A stretch of 64,000 nt of DNA from Gemmatimonadota bacterium (GCA_016714015.1 JADJNZ010000001.1:1-64000); one strand, 5' to 3'. Positions 1-9,615 are shown, counted from the first letter of the stretch. Translations and numbers: made by a program. The notes: a model not told the origin generated them from the letters alone.

Positions 1-900
1 CGGACACGCACGGCCTACGTTAGCGCGCAACTGTCGCAGGAACTCGAACTCATCGCCACCGTGGCCGTTGAACAGGCCGACAACTTCCTCGCGCAGGAGA
101 GATTGCGCTTCGAGTCCGGCGTCGCGTCAGAGCTCGACGTGCTGAGGGCCGAGGTATCGGCGGAGAACCTGCGCCCCGATCTCGTGCGGGCGCGCAACGC
201 TTCGGCCGTTGCCACCTTGGACCTGAAGGCGCTGCTCGACATTCCGCCAGCGACGCCGCTGCGTCTGTCGACGGCGCTCGACGTGCCAACGGCGGAGCGG
301 CGTGTGAGCGATGCCGCGCGGCGTGCGGACGCTCTCGATGACCGCCCTGCGTTGAAGGCCGCCGAGCGCACGGTGGCAATTCGGCGCGAGCAGCTGCGCA
401 TCGCGCGCGCTGGGCATTTGCCGACGGTGAGTCTCCGCGCAAATTATGGTCGCCAGGCATTCCCGCAGACGGTTTTCGGCTTCAACGGCGTCGACTGGCG
501 CAATGACTTCAATGCCGTTGTCGGCGTGCAGATCCCGATCTTCTCGGGCTTCCGCGTCGATGCTGAAGCAGAGCAAGCCACCGTTGCGTTGGCCCAGGAG
601 GAACTGCGGCTCACCCAGCTACGTGAGGGGGTCGCGTTGCAGTACGAGCGAGCGGTGGGGGAGCGTGAACGTGCCGAGGCCAGCCTCGCGGCCCGTGAGC
701 GTACGGTCGCCCAGGCGACTCGCGTGCACGACCTCACTGTGCTGCGCTACGAGCAGGGGCTGGCGACGCAGCTCGAAGTCGCCGATGCCCGACTCGGACT
801 TCTGCGTGCCCGCACGGCGCTGGCGCAGGCGACTGCTGACTATCACCTCGCCGCCGCGGCCATTGTGCGCGCGTTGGGCGAGACGACCGTGAGTTTCTGA
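1..900 (+). CDS. TolC-family outer membrane efflux protein (5' end outside window)
   Basis: Outer-membrane channel of a tripartite RND efflux system. The frame is open from base 1, so the N-terminus and signal peptide lie upstream; 299 residues are visible. The visible part has the alternating Ala/Glu/Arg-rich helices of the OEP fold (for example ELDVLRAEVSAEN and later QLEVADARLGLLRA) with short beta stretches near VSLRANYG. Its stop overlaps the adaptor start (TGATG), so it is the first visible gene of a channel-adaptor-pump-regulator operon. The family is clear; the substrate is inferred from the HAE1-type pump. Confidence 0.9.
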   Translation, partial: RTRTAYVSAQLSQELELIATVAVEQADNFLAQERLRFESGVASELDVLRAEVSAENLRPDLVRARNASAVATLDLKALLDIPPATPLRLSTALDVPTAERRVSDAARRADALDDRPALKAAERTVAIRREQLRIARAGHLPTVSLRANYGRQAFPQTVFGFNGVDWRNDFNAVVGVQIPIFSGFRVDAEAEQATVALAQEELRLTQLREGVALQYERAVGERERAEASLAARERTVAQATRVHDLTVLRYEQGLATQLEVADARLGLLRARTALAQATADYHLAAAAIVRALGETTVSF

Positions 901-1994
901 TGACGACCTCCACACCCTCCGGATTTTCTCGAATGACGGCCCGCCTTCCGCTGCTGCTCCTCCTCGCCGCGTGCGCCGCTTGTGGCGGCGCAGATGCCTC
1001 GCCGGAGTCCGCGGCCGCCACCGCGGCTGTCGAGCGCCCCGTTACGCTCGTGGAGGCCGATCTTCTGACCGCCGAGACCGGCGATCTGACCACCGGCGTG
1101 TCTCTCTCGGGGATGCTCGAGCCCGCGGCGACGGTAACCGTCGCGGCGCAGGTCGAGGGCACCCTTGGCCAGGTATTGGTGAATCGCGGCAGCGCGGTCG
1201 TCGAAGGCGCGCGGCTCGCGACGCTCCAGGCCGATGGCGTGCGCGCTCGTGTCGCCGCCGCCGAAGCGAACGTTGCGGTCGCGAGGACGCGGCGCGACGC
1301 GTCGCGCCGTCTCTTCGAGGCCGGGGCAATCAGCAAGATCGACCTTGAGAGTTCCGAGGCCGCGTTCGCTGCCGCAGAGGCCCAGTCCGCGGCCGCGCTC
1401 GAGAGCGCGGGATTCACGGCCGTCACAGCGCCGATTACGGGGACGGTGAGCGATCGCCGCGTCGACGCGGGCACGGCGGTCCGCGTGGGGGACCCGCTCT
1501 TCACGGTGGTGAGCACGACAGAGCTAGAACTCGCCGGCCGTGTGCCGGTCGACGAAGCCGGTGCGATCCGCGTGGGCCAGGAGGTGCGATTCAGCATTGA
1601 TGCCCTGGCGGGGCGAGAGTTCACTGGCCGCGTCGCGCGCAAGGATCCGATCGCCGACCCCGTCACGCGGCAAGTGGGGGTGTACGTTCGGCTGGCGAAT
1701 CCGCGGAATGAAATCACGGCCGGGCAGTATGCGCGCGGGGAGGTCGCGGGGCGTACGCTTCGTGCGACGCTACGCGTGCCCGAGACCGCGGTGCTCGGTA
1801 GCGGCGCGGAGGCGGTTGTGTTCGTCTTTGCCGACGGGCGACTTGAGCGCCGGTCCGTGACGGTCGCCGCGCGCAGTGCGCGCGACGGCGTGGTCGCGAT
1901 CAGCAGCGGTCTTACGACGGGCGAGCGTGTGCTGATGCGCCCAACACTCGGCCTGGCCGACGGCCAAGCCGCTGTGATTTCGGGAGAGCGTTGA
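900..1994 (+). CDS. RND efflux periplasmic adaptor (membrane fusion) lipoprotein
   Basis: Periplasmic adaptor linking the inner-membrane RND pump to the TolC channel. The N-terminus has a hydrophobic LLLLLAAC stretch followed by Cys, fitting a lipoprotein signal. It is followed by a biotinyl-lipoyl-like half (VAAQVEGTLGQVLVNRG), a helical hairpin near residues 105-160, the second lipoyl half (VTAPITGTVSDRRVDAG) and beta-barrel segments. Length (364 aa) is normal for HlyD/AcrA-like adaptors. The ATG at 900 overlaps the TolC stop; an internal ATG at 933 would give a more compact signal peptide and is an alternative start. Confidence 0.92.
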   Translation: MTTSTPSGFSRMTARLPLLLLLAACAACGGADASPESAAATAAVERPVTLVEADLLTAETGDLTTGVSLSGMLEPAATVTVAAQVEGTLGQVLVNRGSAVVEGARLATLQADGVRARVAAAEANVAVARTRRDASRRLFEAGAISKIDLESSEAAFAAAEAQSAAALESAGFTAVTAPITGTVSDRRVDAGTAVRVGDPLFTVVSTTELELAGRVPVDEAGAIRVGQEVRFSIDALAGREFTGRVARKDPIADPVTRQVGVYVRLANPRNEITAGQYARGEVAGRTLRATLRVPETAVLGSGAEAVVFVFADGRLERRSVTVAARSARDGVVAISSGLTTGERVLMRPTLGLADGQAAVISGER

Positions 1995-1996
1995 GA

Positions 1997-4900
1997 ATGA
2001 CAACGCCGTCACTCCCAGACGCTGGCGACCGAGAGTCGAAGGGCTCTGGCCTCAGCGGCGTTGCTGTCGCACGCCCCGTCTTCACCCTGATGATGATGCT
2101 CGGGCTGATCGTGCTTGGTATCTTCGGCTTCCGCCGCTTGAGCATCGACCAGTTCCCGAACGTCGACATCCCGGTGATCACGGTGCAGACCGTGTATCCG
2201 GGCGCGAGCGCCGAGACTGTCGAGCGCGAAGTCACGGAGCGGATGGAGCGGGCATTCAACCCCGTCGAGGGCGTGGACCGCATCACGTCCGTGTCGCTCG
2301 AGGGCGTTTCGCAGGTCATCATCGAGTTCGACCTCGGACGAGGCGCCGACCTCGCGGCACAGGACATCCGGACGAAGATCGAGACGATTCGTCGCGATCT
2401 TCCGGTGGACATCGATCCTCCTCTGGTGCAGAAGTTCGATCCGTCCGCGCAAGCAATCATATCACTGGCGCTCTCGTCGGCCTCGCTGCCGCTCACGCAG
2501 CTAACCACGCGCGCCGATGAAGAAATCCGTCGCGCGCTGGAATCGGTGCAGGGCGTGGGCGAGGTACGCCTCGCGGGCGGCATCCGCAAGGAAGTGCGCG
2601 TCTCGCTGAAGCCAGAGCGGCTACGGGCGCTTGGCGTGACGGTTAACGAGGTCATGACCGCGCTTCGCCTACAGAACCTTGAGGTGCCGGCAGGTCGCCT
2701 CGAGCGCGGCAGCACGGAAACGCTCGTGCGCGTGACGGGCCGCATCACGGATCCGGCGCAGTTCAACGAGATCATCGTTGCGAACCGCCGCGGCACTCCC
2801 GTGCGGCTCAGGGAAGTCGCGACCGTCATCGAGGGTGGCGAGGACGAGCGCTCAGTCGCCTTGGTCAACGGCACTCGCGCGGTCGCGCTCGATGTCATCA
2901 AGATTTCCGGCTCAAATACCGTGGAGGTCGCGGACGGTGTACTTGAGGCGCTCGACGGGATCCGCGCGCAACTGCCGCCGGGCACTGAGCTTCAGGTCGT
3001 GCGCGACAATTCCGTTATGATTCGCGCCTCGGTCACCGATGTGCTGCACGAACTCGTACTCGGCGCGATTCTCACGGTGGTGATCGTGATGCTCTTCCTC
3101 AACGACTGGAAGGCCACGGCCATCACCTCCTTAGCGCTGCCAGTGTCGGTGGTGAGTTCATTCATCCTGATGAGCGCGCTAGGCTTCACGCTGAACATGT
3201 TGACGTTGATGGCGCTGGCGCTATCCATCGGCATTCTCATTGACGACGCAATCGTTGTCATCGAGAACATCGTCAGGCATCGCGAGATGGGAGCGAGCGC
3301 ACGGGAGGCGGCGTTGAGGGGCACCAGCGAGATTCAACTCGCCGTGCTCGCGACGACACTGGCGATCGTCGCCGTGTTCGTGCCGGTGGCGTTCATGGGC
3401 GGCATCATCGGTCGCTTCTTCTTCCAGTTCGGTCTCACCGTTGCCTGGGCGGTGCTGGTTTCGCTGTTCGTGTCGTTCACGCTGACGCCAATGTTGGCAG
3501 CCTGGTGGGGCGTCGACCCGCACTCCGCGAGCCATCATTCCGGCGGCAATCTGTTGACGCGAATCATCACTAAGTTCAACGTATGGTTCGACTCGATCGC
3601 CGAGCGGTACCGAGGCGTCATTTCCTGGTCGGTGGCGCATCGCAAGGCGACGTTGGCGGTAGCCGGGGTGTCATTCGTCGGTGCGTTCGCTCTGTTTCCG
3701 CTTATCGGCGGCGCGTTCACGCCGGACGTGGACAACGGCGAGTTCACGGTGACATTCGAGACGCCAGAGGGATCGAGCCTCGAGTACTCCCGTGGCAAGT
3801 TAGCGCAGATCGACGCAAACCTCCGAGCGATATCTGAGGTGCGCTACACCTACGCGACCATCGGCGCGGGCGCCACTGGCACCGTGACCAACGGTGAAGT
3901 GTTCGTGAAGCTCGTCCCCGCTGCGGATCGAAGCGTCTCGCACCTGGACCTGATGGCGCGCGCGAGGCAGTTACTCTCGCCGATTTACGGGGTGCGCACT
4001 GCAGTGCTCGCCCCCTCGGGTCCCGGGGGTACGCAATCGCCGCTGATCGTAAACGTGCGCGGCAATGCGGTGGATACGCTGCAGCAGATCTCGGGAAAGG
4101 TGGCGGCAGCGATGCAGGCTATGCCCGGTGTTGTGGACGTCGCGACATCGCTCGGCGATCCGCGGCCGGAGTATCGCATCGAGGTGCGCCGCGATGTCGC
4201 GAACGATGCCGGACTGGACATCGGGCAAGTTGCGGCGACAGTGCGGCCGTTTATGGCCGGCGAGGTAGCGACCCGCTGGGAAGACCCGACTGGCGAGGAG
4301 CGCGACGTGCGAGTCCAGGCCGAGACGGAGGCCCGCATCTCGGAGCGCGATCTCGAGTTGCTACCGCTAGCGACAATGCGTCGCAATGCGGATGGGTCCG
4401 CCGTGACGATCCCACTCGGAGCAGTCGCACGCGTAACCCGCAGCTCCGCGCCGGCGCAGATTGATCGTCAGGACCTGCAGCGCTCCGCGAGCATTACGGC
4501 GGCCACTGAAGGCGACCTCTCGATTTCGGAGGCCTCGGCGCAGATTCGCGCGGCCATTGCGCAAATCGAGCTGCCGGCCGGCTACACCGTTCAGCTGGGA
4601 GGCGAAACCGAGCAGCTCGAGGAGACGGCCGGCTTCATGATTGAGGCCATCGTGCTGGCGATCGTGCTGATTTTCCTTATCCTTGCGTCTCAGTTCGAGT
4701 CGCTGACGCAGCCGTTTGCAATCATGCTCTCCCTGCCGCTTTCGCTGATTGGCGTGCTCCTCGCGCTGCTTGTTACGAACGACACTCTTAATATGATGTC
4801 GATGATTGGTGTCATCCTGCTGTTCGGCCTCGTGGTGAAGAACGCAATCCTACTCGTTGACAACGCCAACGAGCGCCGGGCTGCAGGCCTGGACCGGGTT

Positions 4901-5155
4901 GCGGCGGTCATCGAGGCGGGCGTAATCCGGCTGCGGCCGATTATGATGACCACGTTGGCAATGATCGCGGGCATGCTGCCGATCGCGCTCGCGATGGGCG
5001 AAGGCGGCGGCTTCCGAGCACCGATGGCGCGGGCGGTAATCGGTGGATTGATCACGTCGACAATCCTGACCCTGGTGGTGGTGCCGGTGGCATACCTGTA
5101 CCTCGACGAGTTCGGGAGCTGGGTCGCGCGCAAGGTTACGCGGCGCGATGCCTGA
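1997..5155 (+). CDS. HAE1-family RND multidrug efflux pump
   Basis: Inner-membrane proton-driven efflux transporter of the AcrB/MexB (HAE1) type, 1,052 aa, the usual length. It starts with the first transmembrane helix (PVFTLMMMLGLIVLGIFGF) and QFPNVDIPVI. The central TM4 motif LIDDAIVVIENIVRH carries the paired Asp residues of the proton relay. The second half repeats the pattern with a Glu-rich helix and VVKNAILLVDNAN. The paired DD argues against metal-type HME pumps such as the CzcA later in the window. I chose ATG 1997, just after the adaptor stop and preceded by GGGAGAG, over TTG 1991. The drug or solvent substrate cannot be read from sequence. Confidence 0.94.
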   Translation: MTTPSLPDAGDRESKGSGLSGVAVARPVFTLMMMLGLIVLGIFGFRRLSIDQFPNVDIPVITVQTVYPGASAETVEREVTERMERAFNPVEGVDRITSVSLEGVSQVIIEFDLGRGADLAAQDIRTKIETIRRDLPVDIDPPLVQKFDPSAQAIISLALSSASLPLTQLTTRADEEIRRALESVQGVGEVRLAGGIRKEVRVSLKPERLRALGVTVNEVMTALRLQNLEVPAGRLERGSTETLVRVTGRITDPAQFNEIIVANRRGTPVRLREVATVIEGGEDERSVALVNGTRAVALDVIKISGSNTVEVADGVLEALDGIRAQLPPGTELQVVRDNSVMIRASVTDVLHELVLGAILTVVIVMLFLNDWKATAITSLALPVSVVSSFILMSALGFTLNMLTLMALALSIGILIDDAIVVIENIVRHREMGASAREAALRGTSEIQLAVLATTLAIVAVFVPVAFMGGIIGRFFFQFGLTVAWAVLVSLFVSFTLTPMLAAWWGVDPHSASHHSGGNLLTRIITKFNVWFDSIAERYRGVISWSVAHRKATLAVAGVSFVGAFALFPLIGGAFTPDVDNGEFTVTFETPEGSSLEYSRGKLAQIDANLRAISEVRYTYATIGAGATGTVTNGEVFVKLVPAADRSVSHLDLMARARQLLSPIYGVRTAVLAPSGPGGTQSPLIVNVRGNAVDTLQQISGKVAAAMQAMPGVVDVATSLGDPRPEYRIEVRRDVANDAGLDIGQVAATVRPFMAGEVATRWEDPTGEERDVRVQAETEARISERDLELLPLATMRRNADGSAVTIPLGAVARVTRSSAPAQIDRQDLQRSASITAATEGDLSISEASAQIRAAIAQIELPAGYTVQLGGETEQLEETAGFMIEAIVLAIVLIFLILASQFESLTQPFAIMLSLPLSLIGVLLALLVTNDTLNMMSMIGVILLFGLVVKNAILLVDNANERRAAGLDRVAAVIEAGVIRLRPIMMTTLAMIAGMLPIALAMGEGGGFRAPMARAVIGGLITSTILTLVVVPVAYLYLDEFGSWVARKVTRRDA

Positions 5156-5744
5156 CCTGCCGGGGCGGAGCACGCGCGAGCGGCTGTTGGCGGCCGCCGC
5201 AAAGTGTTTCGCGGCCGGTGGCTCGCACGGTGCGACGACGCGCGCGATTGCCTCGGCGGCTGGGGTGAATGAGGTGACGATCTTCCGGCTCTTCGGAGGC
5301 AAGGAGCGCTTGCTGGTTGAGGCGAAGGTCAAGCTCTTGGCAACAATCGCGGTGGAACCGCTACCGCCGCAGCCCGGCGACGCCATGAGCGACATCACAC
5401 ACTGGGCGGGCGAGTCAGTTGCGCAGTTGTCGCGCGTGCGTGACCTGTTGAGGCATGACCTTGCAGAGGCAGCGTCCAGTTCCACCGCGAACTCAGCGGG
5501 CCGACTACTCGGGGAGATGAACGAAGAGCTTGCGCGTTACCTCGGCGCATTGGAAGGCGTCCGGATCACGAGAGCGCGGCTGGAAGCGACAGTTGCAATG
5601 TTTGTTGCCGCGTTGGTGACCGAGGCAATCATCGGCGTGTCGACCCGGGGCCGGCCCTGGTTGCCGTACGAGGTGCGCCTGCACTTGTATGTCGCAGCTA
5701 CATTGGACGCCGTTCGCTCAGATCACGGCGAGGCCGCAGAGTGA
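5148..5744 (+). CDS. TetR/AcrR-family transcriptional regulator
   Basis: Probable local repressor of the efflux operon, 198 aa. The N-terminal TetR helix-turn-helix is clear: RERLLAAAAKCFAAGG, then ATTRAIASAAGVNEVTIFRLF, and a Lys/Glu turn (GGKERLL). The rest is a poorly conserved helical ligand-binding domain. The start overlaps the end of the RND gene by 8 bases, so it is cotranscribed with its presumed targets, which is less common than divergent placement. No operator is visible because the operon promoter lies upstream of the window. Confidence 0.9.
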   Translation: MPDLPGRSTRERLLAAAAKCFAAGGSHGATTRAIASAAGVNEVTIFRLFGGKERLLVEAKVKLLATIAVEPLPPQPGDAMSDITHWAGESVAQLSRVRDLLRHDLAEAASSSTANSAGRLLGEMNEELARYLGALEGVRITRARLEATVAMFVAALVTEAIIGVSTRGRPWLPYEVRLHLYVAATLDAVRSDHGEAAE

Positions 5745-6164
5745 TTGCGCGGAGATGGGCGAGACGATCGCCCGCGCAATCAACCCATTCGCGCCTGTGT
5801 GAGGTCACAGTACCGCTTCTTCTGCCCTCCCGTCGGAACGACCGGCTCTGACGCCAGCGGTTCTGTTTTCTCCAGGTGTGCGAGCAGGCTCCTAACATCC
5901 CGCGGATCGAAAACGACAGCTTCGATCGAACGACGTTCCGGCGTGACAGATTACCGTGACGAGGCCTAGCGTGGAGAGCAATGCGCGGTCTCGTGGCGAG
6001 GGGAACGAGCGCCCCGGCGCTGCGCGTGCGTCCGAGAGGCCCTGTCTCGCCCGAACGTTTGACGACCGGCATATTCCCGATTTCGTCGCAGGACCGGCGA
6101 TTCGCACTGAGCGTTGACGGGGACAAGCCTGCATGAGCCTGTGTGGTCCTCTGGGTGCGAGGCA
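5745..6164. other. Intergenic stretch with no recognisable gene
   Basis: About 420 bases between the TetR gene and the transposase remnant. Open frames are short, and none has a recognisable domain or convincing start. It probably includes the decayed flank of the insertion sequence, but I could not define terminal inverted repeats. Confidence 0.5.
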
Positions 6165-7061
6165 AGTGCGGTGACCACCGAAGTCCGCGAAGCGAGTGCC
6201 TAATAGCACAGCGAGGCAGGACCCCGTGGTCGCCGTCCCGTCACTCGGAAAGTGGTCCCAGGTCTCCACGATCTTCCGGAAATCCATGTGTAGACTCCCA
6301 ACCGCGTTCGTCGTGTAGCGGAGCGCGCGAATCGCCTGCGGATAGGTGAAGACCTGCACGACGGGCGGCGAGTGGCGCCGCCAGAGCGAGGCGCTGGCGC
6401 ACCAAATGTACGACGCCGTGATGCACCAGCGCCTGCGTGAGCACTTGTGGCAATCGCGTCGGCAATCGCGCCGACGCCATCGACGCGCGCAGGATGTCGT
6501 CGACTCCCCGACGCGGGAGTTGCGTCCTCACACGGAGCCAGAAGCCCGCGCCCTCGGTCTGCACAATCCAGCAGCTCGACACGTCTTGGTGTCCCTCGCG
6601 GCCGCGCCGAACGAAAAGTACACGGCCTTCTTCCGGACCACGCCCTCGCAACAATTGTCACGCCTTTCGCGCAAAGATCACCACCGGAATCACGCGATCG
6701 AACAGGCGCTGTTGGCAAGCCTGCACTTCGACCACCACGCCAACGGTAATGACGCTGATCGTGTTCGGCTCCATGGCTACTTCGGCCTGTCGTTCCAAGT
6801 GCGCCCAAATCTCGCGCACCGTCACGCCGCGCGTCTATTGCGAGGGCGCGAGTGCGTCGAACTGGGCAAGCGCCGCAGGGCGAATGGCACTAACTGCGGC
6901 CGGAGGCTCCAGTCGCGGCCGTGCGGGATCTCGAGCGGCAGCGCGTCGATTGTCGTCAGCTCAGTCTTGGATGTCGAGCCATTGCGATGATTCGTCTGGC
7001 CGGCCAGATTCTCCTCGCTCGGCGCGTGACCGACGTGAAGGGTCGGCTCGCTCATGCGCAT
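6165..7061 (-). pseudogene. Decayed IS256-family (mutator type) transposase
   Basis: A broken transposase whose pieces lie in different minus-strand frames. In order they read AGQTNHRNGSTSKTELT (about 7,000), TVREIWAHLERQAEVAMEP (about 6,800), LFDRVIPVVIF (about 6,700), WIVQTEGAGFWLRVRTQL (about 6,560), HHGVVHLVRQ (about 6,420) and IRALRYTTNAVGSLHMDFRK (about 6,300). These match, in order, the conserved blocks of IS256 transposases (IYTTNAIESLN type). At least three frame changes and internal stops separate them, and the first catalytic Asp block (normally FDAL) has become FARK. It is therefore not functional. It lies just outside the outermost attC, marking a decayed edge of the integron region. 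Ends are approximate. Confidence 0.85.
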
Positions 7062-7261
7062 CTCCGCTGCCGGGCGCTTCTGGCATTCGCGGATGAGGCC
7101 CGCATAGTCGTTCGCCGACTGCTCCCAGCTAATCGGCGCGTCGAGCGCCGCCGGGAAAAACGCACAACGCCAGCTTCGGCTTGGCGATCGCCCCTGCTCA
7201 CGGCGAGGATTGCCTCACCCGCTGAATTCAGGAAGGGCCCAACTGAATCGCACTCCGCTCA

Positions 7262-7356
7262 GCCTAACGTCAAGTTGTGCTGCGGCCATTCCATAAGATG
7301 CGGCGGCGCAGCCGCCGCTTCACTAACATGGCCGTCGGCACCAACTGCCGTTATGC
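7262..7356 (-). repeat. attC recombination site A (outermost)
   Basis: 95-bp imperfect inverted repeat bounded by GCCTAAC and GTTATGC. On the minus strand its 3' core reads GTTAGGC, an exact GTTRRRY. It shares the GTCAAGTTGTGCTGCGGCC and GCACCAACTGCC arms with the other sites but has a short terminal stem (GCGGCGGCGCAGCCGCCGC) instead of the long one. It follows the lipoprotein gene at 7,390-7,902. Confidence 0.88.
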
Positions 7357-7389
7357 CATTGCGATGCAGCGGCCCGAGCGTGAAGAGGC

Positions 7390-7902
7390 CTACTCCGACA
7401 CTCGCTCAACCGAGACCCCTCCCGAAACGTGCCGCACCTGCGGAGTCCGCGTTTGCTGCAGCAGCGCGCATGCTTGATCCGGCGGAATCGGCGTGCATGT
7501 GAAGGGGTTGTACTCCACCCGTGGCGCTTTCGGCAGGTCGAATGCAATGCGGGCCACCGGCGAGAGGCGGCCGTTAGCAACGGCGAGGCGAAGGTCGACC
7601 GTCCCGCAACGAACGATCAGCCGATCGGTGCCTTCCGACGGCGTGTCGCAGACATGAGGACGACCGACGGGAGATCCGCCAAGGTACGACACACGGCCGC
7701 TGGAGTCGACGCGTATCCTGGCGCTGACGCGGGTTCCCTGCAGTCGCCCAGTCAACCGATAGTCGCCGGCGATTCCGGCAGAGGCCGGCGAGCCAAGCGC
7801 GTAGCCTGACTCCGGAGTGGGCGCGAGATCGCGCGACTGGCGCGTGCAGGCCAAGAGAATCAAGAAGACCCAGGCCGAGCGGATACGGATAACGGTGCGC
7901 AC
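7390..7902 (-). CDS. Cassette-encoded small lipoprotein, unknown function
   Basis: 170 aa and not recognised. The N-terminus is a lipoprotein signal (WVFLILLAC, Cys about residue 19), so it is probably membrane-anchored in the cell envelope. The rest is beta-rich with three Cys. I chose GTG 7,902 because GGAGAAAC precedes it and the signal peptide begins there; upstream in-frame codons run into an attC. attC A lies 34 bases beyond its stop and attC B 84 bases before its start, so gene plus attC A form one integron cassette. Confidence 0.75.
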   Translation of the reverse strand: MRTVIRIRSAWVFLILLACTRQSRDLAPTPESGYALGSPASAGIAGDYRLTGRLQGTRVSARIRVDSSGRVSYLGGSPVGRPHVCDTPSEGTDRLIVRCGTVDLRLAVANGRLSPVARIAFDLPKAPRVEYNPFTCTPIPPDQACALLQQTRTPQVRHVSGGVSVERVSE

Positions 7903-7985
7903 TGTTTCTCCGGTGATCACGTGAGGGACACAGTGCGGAGAGTCCCCGCCCGCACTACCTCGTGAAACTCGAAAGGGGGCAACTG

Positions 7986-8119
7986 GCATAACGTCACGTT
8001 GTGCTGTGGCCGCTTTCATAAGATGCGGTTGGGCGGCCGTGCGGTACCTTCAGGTACGATAAAGCACGGCCGCCCAACCGCTACCCCAGCGCGGCCGTCT
8101 GCACCAACTGCCGTTATGC
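7986..8119 (-). repeat. attC recombination site B
   Basis: 134-bp inverted repeat bounded by GCATAAC and GTTATGC. The outer arms are imperfect; an inner perfect stem (GCGGTTGGGCGGCCGTGC and complement) carries a nested GGTACCTTCAGGTAC hairpin. It is almost identical to sites C and H. It follows the truncated permease fragment and is the left-hand attC flanking the metal island. Confidence 0.9.
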
Positions 8120-8197
8120 CGCCGGGCACGCGTCCCCGCTCAACTCCGCCTTCAACACGACCGCGGGGTCGACATCCGATACGGTGCGTGCCTGTAA
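8114..8197 (-). pseudogene. 3' remnant of an FtsX/ADOP permease cassette
   Basis: The minus strand reads LQARTVSDVDPAVVLKAE, nearly identical to the C-terminus of the intact permease at 23,782-26,190 (LQARTVSEIDPAVVLQAE). It continues to a TAA formed by the attC core. Similarity stops abruptly near 8,197. The rest of the gene is missing and replaced by the metal-resistance DNA, so this is the surviving 3' end of a paralogous cassette. Confidence 0.8.
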
Positions 8198-8348
8198 GCA
8201 CTCTCCTTCTAGACAAATCGCCGCTGAATCGCTGGAAGCTTGATCTCTCCCTTCTTGATGTGTGATGTCCTCGATGAGGTTCTTCAAGGAGGTTGTGTCG
8301 GTGTCGAGACGACTCGGCGGAAGTAGCTCGGCAGGCTCAGTGGCAGGG

Positions 8349-8380
8349 CAACGGCCAGCGGGGGGGCCCGCTGGCCGTTG
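8349..8380. terminator. Perfect 14-bp hairpin downstream of the metal cluster
   Basis: CAACGGCCAGCGGG and its exact complement flank a GGGG loop. It lies 34 bases past the CDF-like gene stop, at the end of the minus-strand metal operon, so transcript termination or protection is likely. There is no T-tract on either side, so it is not a textbook intrinsic terminator. Confidence 0.6.
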
Positions 8381-8413
8381 TCGTGTCCAGAGGCCACCTC
8401 CGAGGTCGAGCTA

Positions 8414-9001
8414 CTACAGCCGCGCCCTCTCGCGGTACGCCTCCCGCAGGATTCGCGTCACGCTCCTCAGGATCAGCACGCAGATGCCAGCCGCGATCAC
8501 CAGGTCGGGGATCCCCGACGCGGTCACCGTGACGAGCACCGCCGCGAGCATCACCGCGAGGTTCACCTGCACATCGGTCGCCGAAAAGATCCACGCGGCC
8601 CGCAGGTGCACCTCGCCCTGCCGATAGCGCTTGAGGATCGCCAGTGACCAGACGTTCACGCCGAGCGCGAGGAGCGAGATGCCAATCATCGGCAACGCCT
8701 CGGGCGCACTGCCATGCACGAGCGCGACGCCGAGCTTGACGATGGCGGCCGCGGCGAGGGTGAGTTGTGCGTAGCCAGCGCCGATCGCCGCACGAACTTT
8801 CGCGCGTGCCGGCCGACCCACCGCGTAGAGGGAGAGACCGTACACCGCAGCATCGGCGAGCATGTCGAGTCCGTCGGCCACGAGCCCCATCGAATCGGCG
8901 GCGAACCCGGCGCTCACTTCGATGACGAACATCGCGCCGTTGAGCGCGAGCAGCGTGCGCAGTGCTCGCCGCTCCGTTTCCTGAGCCGTCGCTTGCTCCA
9001 T
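8414..9001 (-). CDS. Short CDF-like cation transporter
   Basis: Inner-membrane protein, 195 aa, with about six hydrophobic helices. TM2 has the acidic cation-diffusion-facilitator signature (ADSMGLVADGLDMLADA); TM5 has SATDVQVNLAVML, with Asp then Asn where canonical members have two acidic or His ligands. It ends after TM6 without the cytoplasmic C-terminal domain, so it is a short variant. Context with Czc genes supports divalent metal export. Start MEQATAQ at 9,001 was chosen because the upstream frame is low-complexity Arg/His and overlaps the next gene. Confidence 0.8.
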   Translation of the reverse strand: MEQATAQETERRALRTLLALNGAMFVIEVSAGFAADSMGLVADGLDMLADAAVYGLSLYAVGRPARAKVRAAIGAGYAQLTLAAAAIVKLGVALVHGSAPEALPMIGISLLALGVNVWSLAILKRYRQGEVHLRAAWIFSATDVQVNLAVMLAAVLVTVTASGIPDLVIAAGICVLILRSVTRILREAYRERARL

Positions 9002-9009
9002 CGCTTCCG

Positions 9010-9615
9010 CTACGGTCGAGGGTCGCTCTCGAGCGTCACCGGAATACGGACCACCGTCCGATCCCACTGCACGACGAGATCGGCGGCGTACGCCGAACGA
9101 CGCGTGAGCAGCATCCGCAGCAGGTCCTCCGAGGTCATGACGGCTTCTGTGGGAACCGATCCCTCTCCCACATCCAGCTTGCGGACCGTGCTGTCGATCG
9201 GTGTGCCCCAACGCCGCACGCCGCGATTCACTACGATCCGCCACGCGGTCGGACCGGGGATCGCATACAGGGAGTACCAGCCGGCATCCACGGCCACGCC
9301 GGCGATGGTCCCGCGCGACGGCATGTGGATCGCGGTCGCCTCATCCGCACCCATGCGCCATGGTGCGTCGAACGGCACGAGTCGGCCCATGATCGGGCGT
9401 CCGAGCTTGCGCGGTCTGCTGTAACACACCTTCACGGTGCGCGCGCCGAGAACGACTGCCGTCGAATCGAATGGACTGGCGCGGATCTCCAGATCCTCGC
9501 GCGGACCCTGCACCCAGCATTCCAACGAGGGCGCGGTGCCTTGCGCCTGAGTGGGTGAGGACACGAGCGCCAAGAGTGCCGCAACAGCCAGCGCAAGACT
9601 ACGCATCAGACGCAT
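9010..9615 (-). CDS. DUF2911 family secreted protein
   Basis: 201 aa with an N-terminal signal peptide (LALAVAALLALVSSPTQAQG), so exported. The body matches DUF2911 proteins: a KVCYSRPRKLGRPIMGRLVP block, then WRMGADEATAI, GVAVDAGWYSLYAIP and a final beta region. The function of DUF2911 is unknown. ATG 9,615 is preceded by GGAGAG; an earlier ATG would put a non-hydrophobic leader before the signal. It lies 8 bases upstream of the CDF-like gene in the same metal cluster. Confidence 0.82.
   Translation of the reverse strand: MRLMRSLALAVAALLALVSSPTQAQGTAPSLECWVQGPREDLEIRASPFDSTAVVLGARTVKVCYSRPRKLGRPIMGRLVPFDAPWRMGADEATAIHMPSRGTIAGVAVDAGWYSLYAIPGPTAWRIVVNRGVRRWGTPIDSTVRKLDVGEGSVPTEAVMTSEDLLRMLLTRRSAYAADLVVQWDRTVVRIPVTLESDPRP

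Noticed and set aside
1991..5155. First RND operon as another metal pump
   Set aside because: TM4 has adjacent Asp residues (LIDDAIVVIEN) typical of HAE1 drug pumps, not the spaced pattern seen in the CzcA at 12,854.
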